A stretch of DNA of 11,762 nt from an uncultured Rickettsiales bacterium (GTDB taxonomy: Bacteria > Pseudomonadota > Alphaproteobacteria > Rs-D84), in NCBI GenBank assembly GCA_900549365.1, contig UROD01000022.1:1-11762 (forward strand). The letters are read 5' to 3'. Below, in pieces: positions 7,822 through 11,762 of the stretch (positions within the stretch are counted from its first letter, which is position 1; every line of letters starts with the position of its first letter). The notes under the pieces are model-generated. The model saw only the letters and a program-made list of their open reading frames with translations. It was not told where the DNA came from and made no database searches. A program made the translations under genes and the position numbers.

Positions 7822-7908
7822 TATACAGGCGCGCGGGCGAAAACGAGCGACAGCGACGTTTGAGCCGTGAGCGAACAACAGTTCGTGAAACATGCGCGCG
7901 CGAGTATA
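7822..7908. repeat. GC-rich element able to fold as a three-way junction
   Basis: Outer stem: TATAC (7822-7826) pairs with GTATA (7904-7908), then a 2/2 internal loop AG/GA, then GCGCGCG (7829-7835) with CGCGCGC (7895-7901). Inside are two arms. Arm 1 is GGC (7836-7838) with GCC (7864-7866), a symmetric GA/GA internal loop, then AAACG (7841-7845) with CGTTT (7857-7861) closing an 11-nt loop. Arm 2 is CGAAC (7872-7876), loop AACA, GTTCG (7881-7885). It may be a small RNA, a mobile palindromic element, or cruciform DNA. No known RNA family was recognised. The pairings are read directly; folding energy was not computed. Confidence 0.55.
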
Positions 7909-7923
7909 CATGATAATGTATAC
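7904..7923. repeat. Perfect 20-bp inverted repeat next to dif
   Basis: GTATACAT, spacer GATA, ATGTATAC. Each arm equals the outer 8 bp of the XerD arm of the neighbouring dif site. The last base of the repeat is 6 bp from the dif edge. Confidence 0.75.
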
Positions 7924-7928
7924 CGCAA

Positions 7929-7956
7929 AGTATACATAATATACATTATGCGCCTT
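7929..7956 (-). other. dif: dif chromosome-dimer resolution site (XerC/XerD target)
   Basis: Read on the - strand, the 28 bp are a left (XerC-type) arm AAGGCGCATAA, centre TGTATA, and right (XerD-type) arm TTATGTATACT. The block GCGCATAATGTATATTATGT is identical over 20 consecutive bases to E. coli dif, and 22 of 28 positions match overall. The right arm differs at one position from the B. subtilis dif arm TTATGTAAACT. Both comparisons are from memory of the published sites. XerC and XerD recombine two such sites to resolve chromosome dimers, activated by FtsK at the septum. This places the window at the replication terminus. A Xer-dependent mobile element could also carry such a site. Confidence 0.88.
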
Positions 7957-7957
7957 T

Positions 7958-7982
7958 GTGCAACGCCAACAAAGGGTTGCGC
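7958..7982. repeat. Hairpin adjoining dif
   Basis: GTGCAAC with GTTGCGC (one T-G pair), a bulged G, then CC/GG closing loop AACAAA. A mutually exclusive alternative pairs CCTTTGT (7953-7959) with ACAAAGG (7969-7975). No T tract follows, so it is not a terminator. Confidence 0.5.
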
Positions 7983-8092
7983 CCCGCCGTTTGCGCGCCC
8001 AAAATAAAAAACAGAAAAAGCCCCACACTACGACGCCCAGCCAAATAAAAACACAAAAAAAAACCAACACCACTATTCAAACTAAAAACAAA

Positions 8093-8233
8093 ATGTTAAA
8101 AATTATTTTTAACAAAACAAATCAACGCCGATACTGCGTCCAATGTCATATTGACATCACACCTAAATTTACCCACCGAAACCCCTATTTAACGCGCAAC
8201 GACCTGCCCGTACTCATTCAAATTCTCACATAA
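8093..8233 (+). CDS. Doubtful small ORF, 46 aa
   Basis: A possible ATG at 8093 opens a 46-residue frame (MLKIIFNKTNQRRYCVQCHI..., ending VLIQILT) whose stop abuts the terminator at 8228-8262. It includes one CxxC (CVQC). There is no ribosome binding site, the first codons coincide with a perfect 21-bp palindrome, and no family resemblance is seen. The frame remains open upstream to 7958 but becomes low-complexity (K, T, Q). It is most likely not a gene; it is listed because a + strand transcript would explain the two-way terminator. Confidence 0.15.
   Translation: MLKIIFNKTNQRRYCVQCHIDITPKFTHRNPYLTRNDLPVLIQILT
8094..8114. repeat. Perfect 21-bp palindrome
   Basis: TGTTAAAAAT, single T, ATTTTTAACA. 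Ten-bp arms, no mismatch, AT-rich. It could be an operator-like dyad or a weak hairpin. Confidence 0.75.
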
Positions 8234-8262
8234 AAAAAGCAGGATTTTTGCCCTGCTTTTTT
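8228..8262. terminator. Terminator downstream of mscL, possibly bidirectional
   Basis: A run of A, then GCAGG, an 8-nt loop, CCTGC and a run of T. Extra A-T pairs from the flanking tracts lengthen the stem. On the - strand it follows the mscL stop by about 28 nt. It is also followed by T on the + strand. Confidence 0.8.
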
Positions 8263-8289
8263 GTTAAACTGCTTTATTACAAATATTTT

Positions 8290-8847
8290 TTAACGCTTTG
8301 TAATCTTTTTAATTTTTGCAACCGACGCCGTCGCAACGTTTGTCAGGTTTTTCAGTCCCTTTTTCAGGTCACTTTCCTGATCCGGCGCGGTCGCAATCGG
8401 CTTTACCGCCGAACAACAATTCGGACACTTTGTCGCCGCAATATTGATTGTCGACATACAATACGGACACGCACGCGTTGTTGATGCTTTTTTATCACGC
8501 ACCTTGCCCACCGCACGAACAATCAAAAATACCGCAAACATTGTAATCAAGAAACTGACGATAGAATTCAAGAACAAACCGATATTCATTGTCGTTGCAC
8601 CAGCCGCTTGTGCCGCCGCAACCGTTGGGTAATGCACGCCCACTTCGCCGCCAGCCAATACTACAAACAACTGAGAAAAATCAACACCCCCAATCAACAG
8701 CCCTATTGGCGGCATAATAATATCTTTGACCAATGAATTTACAACACTGGTCATGACACCGCCGACGATAATACCGACTGCCATGTCAATTGCACTGCCG
8801 CGTTCGATAAAAGCACGAAAATCCGCCAAAAATTTACTTTTTATCAT
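8290..8847 (-). CDS. mscL: Large-conductance mechanosensitive channel MscL with C-terminal zinc ribbon
   Basis: MscL (185 aa; typical members are about 130-150) is the emergency osmotic-release channel of the inner membrane, gated by bilayer tension. The N-terminal amphipathic helix and pore-lining TM1 are clear (FRAFIERGSAIDMAVGIIVGG, then VVNSLVKDIIMPPIGLL). The periplasmic loop is about 53-88 and TM2 about 90-112 (NIGLFLNSIVSFLITMFAVF). Instead of the usual acidic C-terminal helix there is a CPYC-x10-CPNC zinc-ribbon-like element (C127, C130, C141, C144), then a lysine-rich tail ending KIKKITKR. The start at 8847 has AAAAGGG about 8 nt upstream and lies within the last 14 bp of aroK, so the two genes form a coupled operon. 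Confidence 0.93.
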   Translation of the reverse strand: MIKSKFLADFRAFIERGSAIDMAVGIIVGGVMTSVVNSLVKDIIMPPIGLLIGGVDFSQLFVVLAGGEVGVHYPTVAAAQAAGATTMNIGLFLNSIVSFLITMFAVFLIVRAVGKVRDKKASTTRACPYCMSTINIAATKCPNCCSAVKPIATAPDQESDLKKGLKNLTNVATASVAKIKKITKR

Positions 8848-9409
8848 TATTTTGCCCTTTTATTTTGTCGTTATATTTTTCTATTGCACAAACAACCTTG
8901 CCCAGTGTTTTCCGCAAACTCTCGTCGCGGGTTTCGACCGTTATATCAGCCAAGGCGTACGTAGAATACCGTTCTTTAATCAACTGTGCCAAAATTTTAT
9001 GGCTGTCAGCATGCAATAATTGCGGACGTGTGTCGCGAAAATTCGTCCTTTTTACAAGCAGTTCCAAATCTGCCTTTAACCAAATTGTTAACGCCCTGCC
9101 CGCCATCATTTCACGCACCGCAGGGGTGATAAATGCCCCCTCGCCAGTGGAAATAACCTTGACCACCGGCGGTGTATCCATCAGGCGCGCAATCACACGC
9201 TGTTCAACACGACGAAATTCATCCTCGCCATACATGGAAAATATATCAACCACGCTGCAACCAGCCGCGTTTTCTATTTCTTTGTCAGAATCAACAAACG
9301 GCACGCCCAGTTTTCGCGCCAGCGCGCGCCCAACACTGGTCTTGCCCGCCCCCATCAAGCCGACCATTACAATCGGCTTGTCCAAATTTGGTTTTATTTT
9401 TTCATTCAT
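8834..9409 (-). CDS. aroK: Shikimate kinase
   Basis: Shikimate kinase (191 aa) phosphorylates shikimate at O3 using ATP, in chorismate and aromatic amino acid synthesis. The Walker A loop is GLMGAGKTS (17-25). The substrate-binding segment FVDSDKEIE (38-46) carries the DxD, and GEDEFRRVE (61-69) supplies the conserved Arg66. The LID segment is RDTRPQLL (125-132), and ERYSTYALAD (146-155) is family-typical. The shikimate-contacting GGG motif reads GEG (89-91), an unusual substitution. The frame is open upstream to 9637, but homology begins just after Met at 9409. No ribosome binding site is present and the -10 ends 8 nt upstream, so translation is probably leaderless. Its 3' end overlaps mscL by 14 bp, so it probably drives mscL too. 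No aroB is seen beside it. Confidence 0.93.
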   Translation of the reverse strand: MNEKIKPNLDKPIVMVGLMGAGKTSVGRALARKLGVPFVDSDKEIENAAGCSVVDIFSMYGEDEFRRVEQRVIARLMDTPPVVKVISTGEGAFITPAVREMMAGRALTIWLKADLELLVKRTNFRDTRPQLLHADSHKILAQLIKERYSTYALADITVETRDESLRKTLGKVVCAIEKYNDKIKGQNNDKK

Positions 9410-9416
9410 ACAAAAA

Positions 9417-9445
9417 ATCATAATAAAAAAGACCGCCCCCGACAA
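9417..9445 (-). promoter_or_regulatory. Probable promoter of aroK-mscL, predicting a leaderless mRNA
   Basis: On the - strand, TTGTCG (9445-9440), a 17-bp spacer and TATGAT (9422-9417). The A of the aroK ATG is 8 nt beyond the last base of the -10, the same geometry as at tlyA. Confidence 0.55.
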
Positions 9446-9452
9446 TAAAAAA

Positions 9453-9480
9453 TTCAAAACACACAAAAATATGATATAAT
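9453..9480 (+). promoter_or_regulatory. Probable promoter of the outer-membrane barrel gene
   Basis: TTCAAA (9453-9458), a 16-bp spacer and consensus TATAAT (9475-9480). The leader of about 20 nt contains a purine-rich AGAGAGAG ribosome binding site just before the ATG at 9508. It is divergent from the aroK promoter. Confidence 0.6.
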
Positions 9481-9507
9481 ATACACATAGAACCAAAGAG
9501 AGAGAAC

Positions 9508-10617
9508 ATGAAACCAATATCTTTGTTTGCATTATCTGTTTTTGTATCGGTGTATGCCGCATCTGCGCACGCCGCACCCACAACGGTTTATGCGAACAGC
9601 ATATCGGCACACAACGTTGCCGCAATGCAACACACAATTATGAACAACACCATACGTTCTTTCAGTGGGACAATGGCGGCGGCATTGGGGTCGCGTGGCG
9701 AATTACAATACGAAAAAAAGTCCCCCGCCCCACAAAAAATTTCAATTGACCAATATGGTCGCATGCCAGAATATGGCACAATGCCACTGTATGGCGAATA
9801 TGGCGATGATGGTTCGGTATTTGGTCGTGGTGGTGGCGACATGGGTTCGCGCCCAACAATCAACGGCATGTGGCTGAATTGGCAGCATGTTGGCGACGAC
9901 GCAAAATTCGACCATATGGACACGCTGGATTCTGATTACAACGTAATTATGTTTGGCCTGTCTGGTGGTGATGCCCAGTTTGGCAATGGCATAACTGATT
10001 GGGGTATGTTTGGTGGATATGCCGGCGGAACGCAGACGAACAGCACACTGGACATTACCGAAAATGGCGGATACGTTGGGTTCTATAACGGCTATGCATG
10101 GGGCGGATTAAACATTTCGCTGATTGCAAATGCTGGCGCAATGTACAACAGCGCGGAATTTGACACTGGCACGGACGAATATGCAAACATGTGGGTTGGT
10201 GGCGCAATAAACGCGGCGTACAACATCGCACTGGATGCAACGTTTACATTACAGCCAAACGTCTATGCTGGTTATACATGGATAAAGTCCGCAAACTATA
10301 CATCAATCGACGGCGCACATATTGCGAACCAAAACTTTAATATGTTCGAGGTTGCCCCCGGTGTCCGCGCAATCAAACAAATCAGTCGTGGCTGGTTTGG
10401 GTTCATCGGTGCAAAATATGTGTTTAATTTTGCGCACGGTGGCGACACGGTCGTTGACAACATAAAACTGGACGAATTAGAAATGAACGATTATTCAGAA
10501 TACGGTCTGGGTATTGAAACATCTGTGGATCGTTTCAATATGTCCATCAATGTTGGACGACGCGACGGCGGCCGTACCGGCTGGACATTTGGAACAAGTT
10601 TGAAATATTTGTTCTGA
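9508..10617 (+). CDS. Autotransporter-like outer-membrane beta-barrel protein without passenger
   Basis: Predicted outer-membrane protein (369 aa). A Sec signal peptide (1-22) ends AHA before APTTV. Residues 23-80 are probably helical. A linker at about 83-113 is rich in Y, G, M and P, with two copies of YG-x-MP-x-YG. From about 115 to the end it alternates polar and hydrophobic/aromatic residues in strands typical of an autotransporter beta-domain (GYVGFYNGYAWGG, FTLQPNVYAGYTW, YSEYGLGIETSVD), closing in LKYLF. The terminal Phe is the usual BAM recognition signature. With only about 90 residues before the barrel it has no classical passenger, so it is more likely a surface or adhesin-like porin-type barrel. 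The promoter is directly upstream and the terminator directly downstream, so it is monocistronic. Assignment to a precise family is uncertain. Confidence 0.85.
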   Translation: MKPISLFALSVFVSVYAASAHAAPTTVYANSISAHNVAAMQHTIMNNTIRSFSGTMAAALGSRGELQYEKKSPAPQKISIDQYGRMPEYGTMPLYGEYGDDGSVFGRGGGDMGSRPTINGMWLNWQHVGDDAKFDHMDTLDSDYNVIMFGLSGGDAQFGNGITDWGMFGGYAGGTQTNSTLDITENGGYVGFYNGYAWGGLNISLIANAGAMYNSAEFDTGTDEYANMWVGGAINAAYNIALDATFTLQPNVYAGYTWIKSANYTSIDGAHIANQNFNMFEVAPGVRAIKQISRGWFGFIGAKYVFNFAHGGDTVVDNIKLDELEMNDYSEYGLGIETSVDRFNMSINVGRRDGGRTGWTFGTSLKYLF

Positions 10618-10618
10618 T

Positions 10619-10652
10619 AAAAAAACACCGCCATTTGGCGGTGTTTTTTTTA
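10619..10652. terminator. Bidirectional terminator between the barrel gene and cysteine-rich gene 2
   Basis: A run of A, stem ACACCGCC, loop ATTT, stem GGCGGTGT, eight T. It directly follows the barrel gene stop, and the stop codon of the convergent cysteine-rich gene (10650-10652) lies in the T tract. Confidence 0.92.
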
Positions 10653-11630
10653 ATTTTCATGATAATAGCATTTGTCATCTGTACTAGAATTTACAAATTC
10701 ATATGTGCCGGTATAATCTGCGCCACGAATAACAAAGCAACTTTCGATTCCTTCCAGTGACGAACCGTTATAGACCGCGTTGGCCTCGGCATCATCATCA
10801 GGGTTATTTGGACATTTTTCACACAGACCAAACAAGATATTCACTTTTTTATAATAATAGCCATCTTTGCATTTATTTTCATAACCACTGCCACATGTAT
10901 AACCATCGCTATCACACGAATATTTACGTCGCCAACAACCATTTGGATTATTTGAATCTGTGACCGACCCGTTCCAGCCCCCGCATTGCCATTCTGTCGT
11001 TTTATAACCGCAATTTTCATACGTACATTTTGGCTTCTTCTCGCACACAAAGGGTGTAACACTCTTGGTATTAGTGCACGCACTGGATGACAATGTTTTT
11101 TTACTTTGCGCCTTTATTTGATACGTACTTTCACAAGACGAACAAGATGTATACGTTGCATCACCAAAAACCCGTAAACGTTCCCTGGAACAATTTGGAA
11201 TACTGGTTGTTTTTAATGTGTAACTTGTTTCTGTACACGTTGTTGGTTTTGAACACTTTGCTAGGTATGCGATATTTCCGCATTCCGATATCGTATATGA
11301 TGAATAATCACCAATCGCAATGGCCGTACCACCCGAGTTACCGCCAGTATCAGACCCCGCATAGCCACTTTTGTAATACCCGCTTTTACACGTATTGCAT
11401 TCCGCCAAATAAAATTTAGAACCCGACGACGTCGTTACCTGATACGTAACGAATTGTGAACACGACGTACTGTCCAGCGATGATGAATTTACTGCGCCGC
11501 TTAAAATTCCCGACGTCGCATACGATATCAAACAATTACCAGATGATGCGTATTGCACCCCTGGGACAGGTGTTGCATGCGCGCCATACACCATCAGTGT
11601 CAGCACAATAAATGCGAAAAATTTTCTCAT
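10650..11630 (-). CDS. Secreted cysteine-rich repeat protein (CxxC-x-SGYY family), paralog 2
   Basis: Unrecognised family, clearly paralogous to the gene at 2749-3675. The 326-aa product has a signal peptide cleaved after AHA (residue 19), no lipobox and no other membrane segment. Mature cysteines number 23. Twenty-two of them align in order with the paralog, including CxxC at 78/81, 163/166 and 270/273 and identical spacings such as C117-x8-C126-x5-C132. Shared sequence motifs are CKSGYY/CKDGYY, VFG before the second CxxC, CTNT, WQC and the end module SCFVIRGADYTGTY...KCYYHEN. GGGGAG (11645-11640) lies 9 nt before the ATG. A terminator hairpin lies upstream of that site with no room for a promoter between, so expression may be attenuated. 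Inference: an exported disulfide-rich surface protein. No catalytic motif is visible. Confidence 0.85.
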   Translation of the reverse strand: MRKFFAFIVLTLMVYGAHATPVPGVQYASSGNCLISYATSGILSGAVNSSSLDSTSCSQFVTYQVTTSSGSKFYLAECNTCKSGYYKSGYAGSDTGGNSGGTAIAIGDYSSYTISECGNIAYLAKCSKPTTCTETSYTLKTTSIPNCSRERLRVFGDATYTSCSSCESTYQIKAQSKKTLSSSACTNTKSVTPFVCEKKPKCTYENCGYKTTEWQCGGWNGSVTDSNNPNGCWRRKYSCDSDGYTCGSGYENKCKDGYYYKKVNILFGLCEKCPNNPDDDAEANAVYNGSSLEGIESCFVIRGADYTGTYEFVNSSTDDKCYYHEN

Positions 11631-11653
11631 ATATTCTTTCTCCCCGCGTCTGC

Positions 11654-11684
11654 AAAAACAAAACCACCAGTTTTCACAGGTGGT
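11654..11684 (-). terminator. Terminator hairpin in the 5' region of cysteine-rich gene 2 (possible attenuator)
   Basis: On the - strand, ACCACC-T-GT, loop GAAA, AC-T-GGTGGT (eight pairs and one T/T mismatch, GNRA-type tetraloop), then TTTGTTTTT. The T run ends 23 nt before the ATG at 11630. It could end an upstream gene outside the window or control this one. Confidence 0.65.
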
Positions 11685-11762
11685 CAGGAGGTTGAGAACA
11701 ATCCAATGAATTGTGTCGCGTATTTGATATTCCGCGAACCCTCCTGACCCAAACGTCAGGAG
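11683..11762. repeat. Three alternating arms GTCAGGAG / CTCCTGAC / GTCAGGAG
   Basis: GTCAGGAGG at 11683-11691, its exact reverse complement CCTCCTGAC at 11740-11748, and GTCAGGAG again at 11755-11762. The middle arm can pair with either neighbour: 9 bp leftward, or 8 bp rightward with a 6-nt loop. The left arm shares 2 bp with the terminator hairpin at 11654-11684. The window ends inside the last arm, so the full extent is unknown. Confidence 0.7.
11724..11752 (-). promoter_or_regulatory. Weak candidate promoter for cysteine-rich gene 2
   Basis: On the - strand, TTGGGT (11752-11747), a 17-bp spacer and TATCAA (11729-11724). The match to consensus is poor. If used, the leader would be about 85 nt and include the terminator hairpin. 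Confidence 0.2.

Larger units (their letters stand above)
7449..8289. other. 840-bp region without a convincing gene, rich in palindromes, containing dif
   Basis: I find no recognisable protein. The + strand is strongly A/C-rich at about 7640-7760 and 8000-8240. Contents in order: an imperfect tandem duplication GAAATCCGCA/GAAATCCGCC (7464-7483), a short hairpin GGCA-CGTT-TGCC before a T run (7513-7530), and palindromes at 7573-7589 (8-bp arms) and 7769-7788 (9-bp arms). Then come a GC-rich foldable element (7822-7908), a palindrome at 7904-7923, dif (7929-7956), a hairpin at 7958-7982, and palindromes at 8094-8114 (10-bp arms) and 8143-8157 (6-bp arms). A terminator lies near 8228-8262. Small frames on either strand here look like composition artefacts. 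Confidence 0.7.

Noticed and set aside
7822..7908. tRNA, tmRNA, RNase P or SRP RNA
   Set aside because: The fold is compact, but no T-loop GTTCRA motif with matching acceptor stem, no CCA context and none of the conserved cores of these RNAs is present.
7953..7980. H-type pseudoknot from CCTTTGT/ACAAAGG and GCAAC/GTTGC
   Set aside because: The two stems interleave, but the crossing loops would have zero nucleotides, which is sterically impossible. They are better read as exclusive alternative hairpins.
7816..8073. 85-aa frame on the - strand
   Set aside because: It runs through dif and the palindromic element. It is rich in F, V and W, as expected from reading A/C-rich DNA on the other strand, and resembles no family.
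7449..8289. Replication origin
   Set aside because: AT-rich and palindromic, but no DnaA boxes (TTATCCACA-like) were found. The dif site argues for the terminus instead.
11683..11762. Start of a CRISPR or tandem-repeat array
   Set aside because: Only 8-9 bases repeat, at 72-bp spacing and in alternating orientation. The window ends too soon to support an array.

Overview
The window suggests a Gram-negative bacterium, most likely an alphaproteobacterium with a compact, moderately AT-rich genome. The reasons are an outer-membrane beta-barrel gene, a remnant of an LgtC-like LPS glycosyltransferase, a membrane-anchored M23 peptidase paired with a bactofilin, and a TlyA methyltransferase. A gut or host-associated lineage is possible, but that is inference only.

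Left part (1-3700, + strand). A tight operon holds a 5'-partial TrmN6-like tRNA methyltransferase, an M23 endopeptidase, a bactofilin and rpiB. Junctions are 4-bp overlaps or a 1-bp gap, and a strong intrinsic terminator closes it. Next is a secreted cysteine-rich protein with its own promoter and a near-identical copy of the same terminator. Middle (3704-6885, - strand). These are leuS, with its own promoter and ribosome binding site, and tlyA, whose promoter predicts a leaderless mRNA. A 5'-truncated GT8 glycosyltransferase remnant on the + strand abuts the tlyA promoter.

7449-8289 is an 840-bp stretch without a convincing gene. It is the most striking part of the window. It contains a very good chromosome-dimer resolution site (dif): a 20-bp block identical to the core of E. 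coli dif, read on the - strand, with a full XerD-type arm. Around it are several XerD-arm-like sequences, a GC-rich 87-nt element that can fold as a three-way junction, and several perfect palindromes. The window therefore probably lies at the replication terminus.

Right part. mscL, with an added zinc ribbon, overlaps the end of aroK (- strand). aroK also looks leaderless and is divergent from a gene for a passenger-less autotransporter-like outer-membrane barrel (+). Convergent with that gene, and sharing its terminator, is a second cysteine-rich secreted protein (- strand). It is a clear paralog of the first: 22 cysteines align in register. Its upstream region carries an intrinsic-terminator hairpin 23 nt before the start codon, plus competing inverted and direct repeats that resemble an attenuator.

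The best candidates for something undescribed are the cysteine-rich secreted family with its leader, and the structured DNA/RNA next to dif.
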